Source: Rubrivivax sp. SCN 71-131 (GTDB lineage: Bacteria > Pseudomonadota > Gammaproteobacteria > Burkholderiales > Burkholderiaceae_C). Taken from it: a DNA stretch of 64,000 nt. This document shows, piece after piece, positions 9,403-18,065 of this stretch. The position numbers were made by a program, and so were the translations under genes. The stretch is taken from the NCBI GenBank assembly GCA_001724995.1, contig MEFD01000023.1, positions 1 through 64,000 of the forward strand, given 5' to 3'. Below the pieces are notes generated by a model, which saw only the letters and a list, made by a program, of their open reading frames with translations, was not told the DNA's origin and made no database searches. Numbering within the stretch: position 1 is the stretch's first letter; the number at the start of each line of letters is the position of its first letter.

Positions 9403-10682
9403 GCGCCATGCCACTTCCCGCGCCAGGCGCGCGGGTAGCGGGCCATCGTCAGGCCGTCGAGCGCGATCTCCGGCTCGCGGCCGGAGATGACGTCGGCCAG
9501 CACGCGGCCGGTGCCCGCGGCCATCGTCCAGCCCAGCGTGCCGTGCCCCGTGCCGAGGTACAGGTTGGCATAGGGCGTGGGGCCGACGATGGGCGTGCCG
9601 TCGGGCGTCATCGGGCGCAGGCCGGTCCAGAACGTCGCCTTGGCGACGTCGCCGCCGCGCGGGAACAGATCCGTCACGACATGCTCCAGCGTGCGGCGGC
9701 GCGAATCGCGCAGCGTGGTGTCGAAGCCGGCGAGCTCTGCCGTGCCGCCGACGCGGATCCGGTCGCCCAGTCGCGTCACCGCGACCTTGTGCGTCTCGTC
9801 CATGATGGTCGACTCGGGCGCGGCCGCGGCGTCGGTGATCGGCACGGTGATCGAATAGCCCTTCACCGGGTAGACGGGGATGCGGATGCCCAGCGGCGCC
9901 AGCAGTTGCGTCGAGTAGCTGCCCAGGGCCAGCACGACGGCGTCGGCGCGCCGCTCACCGCCGTCCGTGTGGACCGAGGTGATGCGCCCGCCTTCGGCCC
10001 GCAGGCCCTGGATCGCGGCCCCCCAGTGCAAGCGCACGCCGAGCTGCTCGGCCATGGCCGCAAGCCGGTTGGTGAAATCGAAACAGTCACCCGTCTCGTC
10101 GCCCGGCAGGCGCAGGGCGCCGACGAACTTCTCCTTCGTCAGCGCGAGTGCGGGCTCGACGCGGCAGAAGCCCTCGCGATCCAGCACCTCGAAGGGGACC
10201 TTGTACTGCTGCAGGATCTCGACGTCCTTGGCGATGCCGTCGAGCTGCGCCTGCGTGCGAAAGAGCTGCAGCGTGCCCTGCGCGCGCGCGTCGTAGGCGA
10301 TGCCGGTCTCCTGCCGCAGCGCCCTCATGCAGTCGCGGCTGTACTCGGCGATGGGCACCATGCGGCTCTTGTTGAGCGCGTAGGCGCCTTCGGTACAGTT
10401 GGCGAGCATCGCCAGCATGAAGCGCCACTGCGCCGGGTCCAGGCCCGGGCGCACGACCAGCGGGCTATGCTTCATCAGCATCCACTTCATCGCCTTCAGC
10501 GGGACACCGGGCCCCGCCCAGGGCGCCGAGTAGCCCGGCGAGACTTCGCCGGCGTTGGCGTAGCTCGTCTCCAGCGCCGGCCCCGGCTGGCGATCGACGA
10601 CTTCGACTTCATGCCCGGCACGTGCCAGGTAATAGGCTGTCGACACACCGATCACGCCACCGCCAAGCACCAGGACCTTCAT
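9366..10682 (-). CDS. dadA: D-amino acid dehydrogenase small subunit (FAD)
   Basis: The 438-residue DAO-fold flavoprotein begins [20 protein letters not shown] (GxGxxG FAD motif), has [19 protein letters not shown] as in DadA, and ends with the [21 protein letters not shown] motif. DadA oxidatively deaminates D-amino acids (classically D-alanine) to 2-oxo acids at the inner membrane, passing electrons to quinone. No alanine racemase gene (dadX) is adjacent. It is divergent from an MFS transporter. The convergent overlap with GST is short and unremarkable. Confidence 0.93.
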   Translation of the reverse strand: MKVLVLGGGVIGVSTAYYLARAGHEVEVVDRQPGPALETSYANAGEVSPGYSAPWAGPGVPLKAMKWMLMKHSPLVVRPGLDPAQWRFMLAMLANCTEGAYALNKSRMVPIAEYSRDCMRALRQETGIAYDARAQGTLQLFRTQAQLDGIAKDVEILQQYKVPFEVLDREGFCRVEPALALTKEKFVGALRLPGDETGDCFDFTNRLAAMAEQLGVRLHWGAAIQGLRAEGGRITSVHTDGGERRADAVVLALGSYSTQLLAPLGIRIPVYPVKGYSITVPITDAAAAPESTIMDETHKVAVTRLGDRIRVGGTAELAGFDTTLRDSRRRTLEHVVTDLFPRGGDVAKATFWTGLRPMTPDGTPIVGPTPYANLYLGTGHGTLGWTMAAGTGRVLADVISGREPEIALDGLTMARYPRAWRGKWHGAQAARPSALSAA

Positions 10683-10759
10683 CGCACGCTCCTTGTTGGG
10701 TGCTCAATGTAGTCAGGTGCATGCCGCCGATATTCATCGTTCTTTCTGTTGACACCCGA

Positions 10760-11980
10760 ATGAATCACCATTTGAGCCGGCCGCATCTGACGATGTCACA
10801 GGTGCTGTTTTGCGGCGCGATGATCGTCACGCTCTCCATGGGCATCCGCCACGGCTTCGGCCTGTTCCTGCAGCCGATGACCATGGACCGGGGCTGGTCG
10901 CGCGAGACCTTCGCCTTCGCGCTGGCGCTGCAGAACCTGGTGTGGGGCTTCGCCGGGCCGCTGGCCGGGGTGTGGGCGGACCGCTTCGGTGCCTGGCGCG
11001 TGCTGATCGCGGGCGCCGTGCTCTACGCCGGCGGGCTGGTGACGATGGCGCTGGCCAGCAGCGGCATCGGCCTGGCCGGCAGCGCCGGCGTGCTGCTGGG
11101 CATGGCGCAGTCGGGCACCACCTATGCGGTGATCTACGGCGTCATCGCGCGCAACGTGGCGCCCCAGAAGCGCTCCTGGGCGATGGGCGTCACTGCCGCG
11201 GCTGGCTCTTTCGGCCAGTTCCTCATGGTGCCGGTGGAGAACGGCCTCATCGGCAGCCTGGGCTGGCAGATGGCGCTCATCGTGCTCGGCTGTACGGCCC
11301 TGGCCATCGCGCCGCTGGCGCTAGGCCTGCGCGAACCGCCTCAGGGCCTGCACGACACAGGACCGCGCCAGAGCGTGCGCGCGGCGCTGCACGAGGCCTT
11401 CGGCTCGCCGAGTTTTCGCTGGCTGACGGCGGCCTACTTCGTCTGCGGCTTCCAGGTCGTCTTCATCGGCGTGCACATGCCGAGCTACCTGAAGGACCAT
11501 GGCCTGACGCCGGACGTGGCGACCGCCTCGCTGGCGCTGATCGGCCTCTTCAACGTCTTCGGCACCTACGCCGCGGGGGTGCTCGGGCAGCGACTGGCCA
11601 AGCGCCACATCCTGGCGTCGATCTACCTGCTGCGCGGCGTAGCCATCACCGCCTTCGTGCTGGCGCCGCTCACGCCGTGGAGCGTCTACCTGTTCTCCGC
11701 GGTGATCGGCCTGCTGTGGCTCTCGACCGTGCCGCCGACGAATGCCATCGTCGCGCAGGTCTTCGGCGTGCAGTACATGTCGATGCTCGGCGGCTTCGTG
11801 TTCCTGAGCCACCAGGTCGGCAGCTTCGCCGGCGTGTGGCTCGGCGGCTGGCTCTACGACGCCAGCGGCAGCTACGCCATCGTGTGGTGGCTGGCGGTGC
11901 TGCTGGGCGTGCTGGCGGCACTGGCCAACCTGCGCGTGAACGAGACGCCGATCGCCCGCGTGGCGGCGCAGGCGGCATGA
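10760..11980 (+). CDS. MFS transporter
   Basis: This roughly 406-residue, 12-helix major facilitator protein has the motif-A-like loop between helices 2 and 3 (GPLAGVWADRFGAWRVL) and a second set of helices beginning near SPSFRWLTAAYF. It belongs to the oxalate/formate or monocarboxylate-like MFS group seen in Burkholderiales, but the substrate cannot be read from sequence. It is divergent from dadA (77-bp gap), so uptake or export of amino-acid-derived acids is possible. I chose the ATG at 10760; ATG 10793 is also plausible. Confidence 0.85.
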   Translation: MNHHLSRPHLTMSQVLFCGAMIVTLSMGIRHGFGLFLQPMTMDRGWSRETFAFALALQNLVWGFAGPLAGVWADRFGAWRVLIAGAVLYAGGLVTMALASSGIGLAGSAGVLLGMAQSGTTYAVIYGVIARNVAPQKRSWAMGVTAAAGSFGQFLMVPVENGLIGSLGWQMALIVLGCTALAIAPLALGLREPPQGLHDTGPRQSVRAALHEAFGSPSFRWLTAAYFVCGFQVVFIGVHMPSYLKDHGLTPDVATASLALIGLFNVFGTYAAGVLGQRLAKRHILASIYLLRGVAITAFVLAPLTPWSVYLFSAVIGLLWLSTVPPTNAIVAQVFGVQYMSMLGGFVFLSHQVGSFAGVWLGGWLYDASGSYAIVWWLAVLLGVLAALANLRVNETPIARVAAQAA

Positions 11981-12038
11981 TGCAGAGCATGGTCTGGCGC
12001 ACACTGCAGCCTTCGGCGAGCGAAGCACGGAGACACGG

Positions 12039-12881
12039 ATGAAGACCGCATGGACACTTGGCCAAGCACTGCTCGCCGCCAGCCTGCTGCTCGCGCCGTG
12101 GTGTGTCGGCGCGCAGGATCTGCGGGCACAGATGCTGCTGCCGCCGGAGCTCGAGCCGGTGAGCTTCAGTTCCGAGGTCAAGGACTCGATCGGGACATTC
12201 ACCAGCGTGGCCAACACGGTGTTCAAGCCGACCGGTGAAGGCCCGTTTCCGGCCACGGTGCTGATGCACACCTGCGGAGGCCTCAAGGGCCCGCCCAACG
12301 CACACATGAAGCAGCATGCACGAACACTGCTGGAAGCCGGCCATGTGGTCCTCGTGATCGACAGTTTCGGCCCGCGCGGTTTCGACAGCTGCGCCACCCG
12401 CGTGCCCAGCCACTCTGCGGGCATCGCCGACGCCTATGCGGCGCTGGCCCTGCTGGCGGCCAAGCCCTTCGTCGACAAGTCACGCATCTACCAGACGGGC
12501 TACAGCTGGGGCGCCTTCGTATCGGCCCATCTGGCGTCCCCGCAGAGCGCGCGTTTGGTCGGAGCGGACCTGCGCTTCGCGGCCACGGTGGCCAACTACG
12601 GCAGCTGTGCGTTCAAGCAGTACCAGCTCGTGCTGTCGGACGTCGATCGGCCGCTGCTGATGCTGATGGGCGGGCGCGACGGAGAGGTGAGCGCAGCCCC
12701 CTGCTTTCCCCTGCTCGAGCAGATGAAGGCCGCCGGCAAGCCCGTCCAATGGCACCTCTATCCCGAGGCCACCCATGGCTGGGACAAGCCAGGGTTGGCC
12801 ACCAAGGGCTATGCCTACGACGCGCAAGTCACCAGGGACGCGACGGCGCGCATGCTGGCGTTCTTTGCCGCGCATCGCTGA
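12039..12881 (+). CDS. Exported dienelactone-hydrolase-like alpha/beta hydrolase
   Basis: The 280-residue protein carries a signal peptide (MKTAWTLGQALLAASLLLAP, cleavage after VGA). The alpha/beta-hydrolase core has the nucleophile elbow GYSWG (Ser about 156), an acid in GGRDGE (Asp about 214) and the catalytic His in EATHGWD (about 246). This fits the dienelactone hydrolase family used broadly for esterases and depolymerases, and the substrate is unknown. It starts 58 bp after the MFS gene in the same direction, so it may be co-transcribed. Confidence 0.85.
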   Translation: MKTAWTLGQALLAASLLLAPWCVGAQDLRAQMLLPPELEPVSFSSEVKDSIGTFTSVANTVFKPTGEGPFPATVLMHTCGGLKGPPNAHMKQHARTLLEAGHVVLVIDSFGPRGFDSCATRVPSHSAGIADAYAALALLAAKPFVDKSRIYQTGYSWGAFVSAHLASPQSARLVGADLRFAATVANYGSCAFKQYQLVLSDVDRPLLMLMGGRDGEVSAAPCFPLLEQMKAAGKPVQWHLYPEATHGWDKPGLATKGYAYDAQVTRDATARMLAFFAAHR

Positions 12882-12966
12882 GCCCCCGCGGACCGCGAAG
12901 CCCTCCACGCATGACCCCCGCCTTCACGACAGCCCGCCGATCCTTGCCGGCCCACGGAGCACATCC

Positions 12967-13095
12967 ATGAACCGAGCCACCCGTCGAGGCCTGCGCTGGC
13001 TGCTGGCGGCGCTGGTGCTCGGCGCCGTCTTCGCGGCCTACCTGAACCCGGAGATGGCCGTCGACCTCGCGTCGCGCGTCTGGGCATGCTTCTGA
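12967..13095 (+). CDS. Small single-span membrane protein, 42 residues
   Basis: The sequence begins [20 protein letters not shown]: a basic N-terminus, then one hydrophobic helix, then a short tail ending NRVWACF-like (ASRVWACF). Its stop overlaps the start of the following methyltransferase by 10 bp, so the two are translationally coupled. I do not recognise a family name. The helix and tight coupling argue that it is a real gene, perhaps a membrane anchor or a coupling peptide. Confidence 0.6.
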   Translation: MNRATRRGLRWLLAALVLGAVFAAYLNPEMAVDLASRVWACF

Positions 13096-13679
13096 ACGAC
13101 GCGCCGCAGGCAGGCGAGCCACGGCCCTCGGACTGGCTGCAGCGCTGGCTGCACCTGCTGCCCGCGCGTGCGCGCATCCTCGACGTCGCCTGCGGCAGCG
13201 GTCGCAACCTGCGCTGGCTGGCAGCGCAGGGCTTCGCGCTGACCGGCGTCGACCGCGACGCCGCCGCGCTGGCGCCGCTTGCGCGCAGCGCCGAGATCGT
13301 CGCCGCCGACCTCGAACAAGGCCCCTGGCCTTTCCAGGGCCGGCACTTCGACGCCGTGCTCGTCACCCGCTACCTGTGGCGACCCCTGCTGCCGAGGATC
13401 GTGGACAGCGTCGACGAAGGCGGCTTCGTCATCTACGAGACCTTCGCCGACGGCCAGCAGACGATCGGCCGGCCGGCGCGCGCGGACTTCCTCCTGCAGC
13501 CCGGCGAACTGCTGCGGGCCTGCAAGGACTTGCGCATCGTCGCCTACGAGGACGGCTTCATCGCAGGCCCGCCGGCGCGCTTCGTGCAGCGCATCGTGGC
13601 CTGCCGCAGGCCACCCGAGCACGCCCGCTTCGCACTGCCCCCTGCGTGCCCACCGACTGCGGGCAGGGCCGACGGCTAA
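13086..13679 (+). CDS. Class I SAM-dependent methyltransferase
   Basis: The 197-residue Rossmann-fold protein contains motif I as [16 protein letters not shown], then GVDRDAAAL and [10 protein letters not shown] (adenine contact), and ends in a TehB/UbiE-like manner. It is cytosolic and its substrate is unknown. It overlaps the preceding 42-residue membrane gene and lies 50 bp before dapA, whose likely -10 box overlaps this gene's stop codon. Confidence 0.85.
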   Translation: MLLNDAPQAGEPRPSDWLQRWLHLLPARARILDVACGSGRNLRWLAAQGFALTGVDRDAAALAPLARSAEIVAADLEQGPWPFQGRHFDAVLVTRYLWRPLLPRIVDSVDEGGFVIYETFADGQQTIGRPARADFLLQPGELLRACKDLRIVAYEDGFIAGPPARFVQRIVACRRPPEHARFALPPACPPTAGRADG

Positions 13680-13682
13680 AAT
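13677..13682 (+). promoter_or_regulatory. Probable -10 box for dapA
   Basis: TAAAAT overlaps the stop of the methyltransferase gene, 47 bp before the dapA ATG. It matches the sigma70 -10 consensus at 5 of 6 positions. No good -35 is visible. Confidence 0.45.
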
Positions 13683-13729
13683 CGCACTTTTCCCCTGAAC
13701 TCGCTGGCGAGCCCACGAAAGCGCATCGC

Positions 13730-14614
13730 ATGAAACCCATCGTAGGCAGCATCGTGGCGCTGGTCACGCCGATGCACGAGGACGGCAGCCTCGACTTCGA
13801 CGGCCTGCGCCGCCTCATCGACTGGCACGTGGCCGAAGGCACCGACTGCATCTGCGTCGTCGGCACCACCGGCGAGAGCCCGACGGTGAGCATCGAGGAG
13901 CACTGCGAGATCGTGCGCGTGGCCGTCGAGCACGCGGCCGGCCGCGTGCCCGTGATGGCCGGCACCGGTGGCAACGCCACCAGCGAAGCCATCGAGCTCA
14001 CGCGCTATGCCAAGCGGGTCGGCGCCGACTGCACGCTGCAGGTCGTGCCCTACTACAACAAGCCCTCCCAGGAGGGCATGTACCGCCACTTCCGCGCCGT
14101 GGCCGAGGCCGTCGACCTGCCCGTGGTGCTCTACAACGTGCCCGGACGCACGGTGGCCGACCTGCAGCACGAGACGGTGATGCGGCTTGCCCAGGTGCCG
14201 GGCGTCGTCGCCATCAAGGAAGCCACCGGCAACATCGAACGCGGGGCGCGCCTGATCCGCGAGCGGCCCCAGGGCTTCTCGGTCTACTCCGGCGACGACG
14301 GCTCGGCGATCGCGCTCATGCTGCTCGGTGGCCAGGGCAACGTCAGCGTCAGCGCCAACGTCGCGCCGCGACTGATGCACGAGATGTGCCTGGCAGCGAT
14401 CGAGGGCGACCTGCAGCGCGCGCGCGAGATCCACATGCGGCTGCTGTCGCTGCATCGCCTGCTCTTCTGCGAACCCAGTCCCGCCGCCGCGAAATGGGCG
14501 CTTTCGCGTCTGGGTCGCTGCCAGCCGCACCTGCGCCTGCCGCTGCTGCCGCTGACGGACGGCGGCCAGGCGCTGGTGCAACAGGCCCTGCACGACGCGG
14601 GGCTGCTCGGCTGA
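13730..14614 (+). CDS. dapA: 4-hydroxy-tetrahydrodipicolinate synthase
   Basis: The 294-residue TIM-barrel aldolase condenses pyruvate with aspartate semialdehyde in the lysine/diaminopimelate pathway. The signature GTTGESPT lies near residue 45, the Tyr of the proton relay in [12 protein letters not shown], and the Schiff-base Lys in [10 protein letters not shown]. Length and start are typical. It is followed by bamC (139-bp gap), an order conserved in many beta- and gammaproteobacteria. Confidence 0.96.
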   Translation: MKPIVGSIVALVTPMHEDGSLDFDGLRRLIDWHVAEGTDCICVVGTTGESPTVSIEEHCEIVRVAVEHAAGRVPVMAGTGGNATSEAIELTRYAKRVGADCTLQVVPYYNKPSQEGMYRHFRAVAEAVDLPVVLYNVPGRTVADLQHETVMRLAQVPGVVAIKEATGNIERGARLIRERPQGFSVYSGDDGSAIALMLLGGQGNVSVSANVAPRLMHEMCLAAIEGDLQRAREIHMRLLSLHRLLFCEPSPAAAKWALSRLGRCQPHLRLPLLPLTDGGQALVQQALHDAGLLG

Positions 14615-14753
14615 ACCCCGTGCCCAAGCCGGCGCCGGCAGCCGTTCTTCGCGCCGACGCCGCCCACTCGCCCGGGTATGCGGCCTCGATACGGCCCGCG
14701 CCCTCGTCCCATCGCATGCCAGCCGCGCCTGCAGGCTGACGGAGAACCCGAAC

Positions 14754-15887
14754 GTGAAGTCAACGCTTGCTGCCACCCCTGCCCGCTGCGCGGTGCTGGC
14801 CTTGCTCGCCCTGCTTGCCGGATGTTCGACCGTGGAGGGTCTGCTTTCCGGCGATACCGTCGACTACCGCTCGCAAGCCGTCAAGCCCAAGCCGCTGGAC
14901 GTGCCGCCGGACCTGACGCAACTGGCCAACGACCCGCGCTACGCGTCGCCGGGCGGGGTGGTCAGCGCATCCGCCGCACAGCAGGCCCCGCAGGCGCTGC
15001 CGGCGGGCGCCGCCGCGCGGGTCTCGGCGGTGGCCCCCACGGCCGCCGGCAAGGTCCGGGTGCAGAAGCAGGGACACCTACGCTGGTTGGTCGCCCAGGC
15101 AACGCCCGAAGTCCTCTACCCCGAAATCAAGGCCTTCTGGGAGGAGCGCGGCTTTCGCCTGACCACCGACAAGCCTCAGGCCGGCGTCATGGAGACCGAC
15201 TGGGTCGAAAACCGCGCCAAGTTGCCCAACGACCTCATCCGCTCGACGCTGGGTCGGCTGATCGACCGCGTCTACGACAGCGGCGAGCGCGACCGCTTCC
15301 GCACCCGCCTCGAGCGCGGGGCCGAGGGCACGGAGATCTACATCACCCATCGCGGGCTGGAAGAGGTCTATACCACGCCGCTGAAGGACAGCACCGGCTG
15401 GACGCCGCGTGACAACGACCCCCAGCTCGAAGCGGAACTGCTGACGCAGTTGCTGGTGAAACTCGGCGCCGCGGATGACCAGGCGCAGGCGCGCGAGGCG
15501 GTGGCTGCCGCGCCCGAGATGCCCACGCGAGCACGCGCACTGGCTTCGGCTTCGGCCCTGGAAGTCGACGACCCCTTCGATCGGGCGTGGCGTCGCGTCG
15601 GCCTGGCGCTGGACCGCAACGGCTTCACGGTCGAAGACCGCGACCGCAGCGCCGGCATCTACTTCGTGCGCTACGTCGATCCGAAGACGGCCGGCATCGA
15701 CGAACCCAACTTCTTTGCGCGACTCTTCGGCGCCAAGGGCCCGAATCGCGAGCCGGTGCGCTATCGCGTCGTCGTCAAGAGCGCGGGCGAGAAGAGCACG
15801 GTGTCGATCCAGAACGCGGCGGGCGCCGCGGAAGCCGGTGAAGCCGCGCAGGCGATCGTCGCCCGCCTGGTGAACGAGTTGCGCTGA
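14754..15887 (+). CDS. bamC: Outer-membrane protein assembly factor BamC
   Basis: The 377-residue lipoprotein starts with GTG and has the lipobox LLAGC (Cys about 24) after a hydrophobic signal. The post-lipobox segment VDYRSQAVKPKPLDVPPDL is the conserved BamD-binding tail of BamC. Two helix-grip domains follow (RLIDRVYDSGERDRFRTRLE; later RVGLALDRNGFTVEDRDRSA). BamC is an accessory of the beta-barrel assembly complex. GGAGAA precedes the GTG. It lies directly after dapA and is closed by a strong terminator. Confidence 0.93.
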   Translation: MKSTLAATPARCAVLALLALLAGCSTVEGLLSGDTVDYRSQAVKPKPLDVPPDLTQLANDPRYASPGGVVSASAAQQAPQALPAGAAARVSAVAPTAAGKVRVQKQGHLRWLVAQATPEVLYPEIKAFWEERGFRLTTDKPQAGVMETDWVENRAKLPNDLIRSTLGRLIDRVYDSGERDRFRTRLERGAEGTEIYITHRGLEEVYTTPLKDSTGWTPRDNDPQLEAELLTQLLVKLGAADDQAQAREAVAAAPEMPTRARALASASALEVDDPFDRAWRRVGLALDRNGFTVEDRDRSAGIYFVRYVDPKTAGIDEPNFFARLFGAKGPNREPVRYRVVVKSAGEKSTVSIQNAAGAAEAGEAAQAIVARLVNELR

Positions 15888-15921
15888 GCCTCTTCGGGCC
15901 GGGCGGGGCCCGCTCGCGTGG

Positions 15922-15959
15922 CCAAGAAAGACGCCGCCCTCGGGCGGCGTCTTTCTTGG
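15922..15959. terminator. Strong bidirectional intrinsic terminator after bamC
   Basis: A perfect 18-bp inverted repeat with a minimal loop: CCAAGAAAGACGCCGCCC pairs with its complement at 15942-15959. The A-rich outer arm on one side and CTTTCTTGG on the other give U-rich ends in both directions, suiting bamC and the convergent lipoprotein gene. Confidence 0.9.
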
Positions 15960-16008
15960 GCCTGCGCCGCCGCAAGGCGGCGTGCAGGCCCGCGGCAAGC
16001 CCTGAGGC

Positions 16009-16287
16009 TTACTGCTTCGCGGCGGAGGCAGCGGCCTCGGCAGCGCCCTGGACGGCCGAAGCGGCCGCATCGGCTGCACCGGCAACGGCGGACGCGGCGT
16101 CAGTCGCGGCGCCGGCAACGGCGGACGCGGCCGAATCCGCGGCCTCGACCGCTGCGGAAGCTGCCTCGGCAACCGGCGCGGCAGCCGCAGGGGCCTGCTC
16201 GGCGGGGGCGGGAGCCTCCTCCGTCTTGCCACAGGCGGTCAGGGCCAGGGCCGCAACCAGGGAAGCCAACAGAAGCGACTTGTTCAT
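16009..16287 (-). CDS. Small Ala-rich lipoprotein
   Basis: The 92-residue protein starts MNKSLLLASLVAALALTACG, with lipobox LTAC (Cys about 19). The rest is an Ala/Glu/Val/Ser low-complexity helix with repeats such as AASAVAGAADAA. This resembles small proteobacterial envelope lipoproteins of unknown function that may sit on the outer membrane like Lpp. AGGAA lies 6 nt before the ATG. It is convergent with bamC, with the shared terminator between. Its promoter appears to be a distinct dyad-containing one about 150 nt upstream. Confidence 0.8.
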   Translation of the reverse strand: MNKSLLLASLVAALALTACGKTEEAPAPAEQAPAAAAPVAEAASAAVEAADSAASAVAGAATDAASAVAGAADAAASAVQGAAEAAASAAKQ

Positions 16288-16441
16288 TTGTTCCTCGAAA
16301 GGGATAGATGGATCAGGATCTTGATCGCCCAGCGTGGGGCCGCCACGTTCGCCTGCAGTGCGCGCGGCACTGCCAGGCCCGTACGTAACCCATCCGGTCG
16401 GCAGGACGGCGTCCTCGAGCCGTATCACCGCCTGGACCGCC

Positions 16442-16469
16442 ATTCTAATGGTACCTAGGGCAATCCCTA
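16442..16469 (-). promoter_or_regulatory. Dyad operator plus -10 box upstream of the small lipoprotein gene
   Basis: On the minus strand the palindrome TAGGG-ATTG-CCCTA (16469-16456) is followed after 8 nt by TAGAAT (16447-16442), a 5/6 match to the -10 consensus. The dyad would sit over the -35 position, as for an activator-dependent promoter. It implies a leader of about 150 nt before the lipoprotein ATG. The dyad overlaps the stop codon of the neighbouring hypothetical gene. Confidence 0.45.
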
Positions 16470-16991
16470 TAAACCAAGAGGATAGGCTGAAAATGTTGCT
16501 TCACAGCGTTGCAGCAGCGCATCACATTCGCTCTTCCACTGCTGCACTGCCGCCTCGTCCAGGGCCAGCCGGCCCCGCCACTGGATGCGGTCGAACAACT
16601 GCAGGCACAGTCGCTGCTCGTCGATGACCAAGGTCGGCAGGCGCACCTCGACGCCCTCGGAGGGCGACCAGGCCTCCACGGCATGGGTCCAGTCGCGCCG
16701 CCAGCGCACGAAGCGCGGGCAGCGTCGCGCAAGTTCGTCGAAGCCGTGGGCCACGAGCGTCAGCCGCCGCTGCGGCAGTTGCAGCCATGCGGCAAGCGAC
16801 TGCAGCAGCACACCGTCATCGAGCGGCCAGACGGCGAAATCCGCATCCAGCCAGACCAGATGCCGCGAACGCATGCGCTGCGCGTAGTCCAGCGACCAGC
16901 GCAAGGCGTCGTGGAAGTCGCCCATCGAACGCAGCGCCGAAGGCATCGGCGGCAGGCCCTGCGGCGGCGGCGTTCCGGCATCGGTTTGCAT
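16467..16991 (-). CDS. Hypothetical protein, 174 residues
   Basis: A soluble protein with no signal or membrane segment, rich in Trp and Arg (HLVWLDADFAVWPLDDGVLL; RRDWTHAVEAW; FDRIQWRGRLALDEAAVQQW). I recall similar short proteins as conserved hypotheticals in betaproteobacteria next to SlyD-like FKBP genes, but I cannot assign a function. It is divergent from the FKBP gene with a 41-bp gap, and both starts are clear ATGs. Confidence 0.75.
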   Translation of the reverse strand: MQTDAGTPPPQGLPPMPSALRSMGDFHDALRWSLDYAQRMRSRHLVWLDADFAVWPLDDGVLLQSLAAWLQLPQRRLTLVAHGFDELARRCPRFVRWRRDWTHAVEAWSPSEGVEVRLPTLVIDEQRLCLQLFDRIQWRGRLALDEAAVQQWKSECDALLQRCEATFSAYPLGL

Positions 16992-17032
16992 GGCGACATT
17001 GTCGCCCGGACGTGGCGTGCGATGATTGCCCG

Positions 17033-17569
17033 ATGCAGATCGAAGCCCCTTGCGTCGTCACCCTCACCTGGACGCTCTGCGACGCCCGCAACCAGCCGCT
17101 GGACGCGCTGCAGAGCCCGGTCGAATTCCTCGTCGGCGGCAACGACCTGCTCGCCCGCGTCGAGGAGGCGCTGGCCGGGCATGTTCCCGGCGACGAGGTC
17201 AGGGTGCAGCTCGAGCCGGAGCACGCCTTCGGCGAGTACAAGGCCGAACTCGTGTGCTTCGAGGACCGCAAGCTCTTTCCCGAGCAGCTCGAGGCGGGCA
17301 TGGCCTTCGAGGGCCTGCCCGCCGGTGCCGCGACGCCTGGCATGCCCGCCGACATCATCTACCTGGTGAGCGAGATCTACCCCTCGCACGTCGTGCTGGA
17401 CGGCAACCACCCGCTGGCGGGCATGGCGCTGCGCCTGTCGATCCGGGTCGTCGACGTGCGCGAGGCCACCGAGGCCGAAATCAGCGCCGGCAGCGTCGGC
17501 GGCGAAGGCCCGCTGGCGCTGCTCGTCGCCCCGGACGTCGCGCGCACGGGCGACGACACGCTGCACTGA
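17033..17569 (+). CDS. FKBP-type peptidyl-prolyl isomerase, SlyD-like
   Basis: The 178-residue protein has the SlyD/FkpB arrangement: an FKBP strand segment (VEFLVGGNDLLARVEEALAG, then GDEVRVQLEPEHAFGEY) interrupted by an insert-in-flap domain (LFPEQLEAGMAFEG to VLDGNHPLAGMALRLSI). SlyD-type proteins are cytosolic prolyl isomerases and chaperones. The His-rich metal-binding tail of E. coli SlyD is absent. An in-frame upstream extension runs into the divergent gene and is not used. Confidence 0.85.
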   Translation: MQIEAPCVVTLTWTLCDARNQPLDALQSPVEFLVGGNDLLARVEEALAGHVPGDEVRVQLEPEHAFGEYKAELVCFEDRKLFPEQLEAGMAFEGLPAGAATPGMPADIIYLVSEIYPSHVVLDGNHPLAGMALRLSIRVVDVREATEAEISAGSVGGEGPLALLVAPDVARTGDDTLH

Positions 17570-17615
17570 GCCTGCGCGGCGCGCGGGCCGCGCGCGCCGC
17601 GGCCGCGCCGCAAGC

Positions 17616-18065
17616 TCAGCCGCGCCCGGTGGAACCGAATCCGCCCTCGCCGCGCTGCGAGACCGCGAACTCGTCGACGCGGCGAAAGGCCGCCTGCACC
17701 ACCGGCACGATGATCATCTGCGCGATGCGATCCAGCGGCTGCACCGTAAAGGCCTCGGCCGAGCGGTTCCAGCAGCTCACCATCAGTGGCCCCTGGTAGT
17801 CGCTGTCGATCAGGCCGACGAGGTTGCCGAGAACGATGCCGTGCTTGTGCCCGAGCCCCGAGCGCGGCAGCAGCATCGCCGCCAGCCCCGGGTCGCCGAT
17901 GTGGATCGCCAGCCCGGTCGCGATCAGCGCCGCCTGTCCGGGCTCGAGCCGCAGCGGCGCCTCGATGCACGCGCGCAGGTCGAGCCCCGCGCTGCCCGGC
18001 GTCGCGTACGCCGGAAGCTGCCCCTCGAGGCGCGCATCGAGCACCTTGACCTCGATCGTCGTCAT
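17616..18065 (-). CDS. dut: Deoxyuridine 5'-triphosphate nucleotidohydrolase
   Basis: The 149-residue trimeric dUTPase has all five motifs: [51 protein letters not shown] and the C-terminal [16 protein letters not shown] arm. It converts dUTP to dUMP and pyrophosphate. Its ATG overlaps the coaBC stop by 4 nt (ATGA), so the two are translationally coupled, an order common in proteobacteria. Confidence 0.96.
   Translation of the reverse strand: MTTIEVKVLDARLEGQLPAYATPGSAGLDLRACIEAPLRLEPGQAALIATGLAIHIGDPGLAAMLLPRSGLGHKHGIVLGNLVGLIDSDYQGPLMVSCWNRSAEAFTVQPLDRIAQMIIVPVVQAAFRRVDEFAVSQRGEGGFGSTGRG

Noticed and set aside
16288..16443. In-frame N-terminal extension of the small lipoprotein to 16443
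   Set aside because: It would remove the signal/lipobox start, and its ATG overlaps the predicted -10 box.
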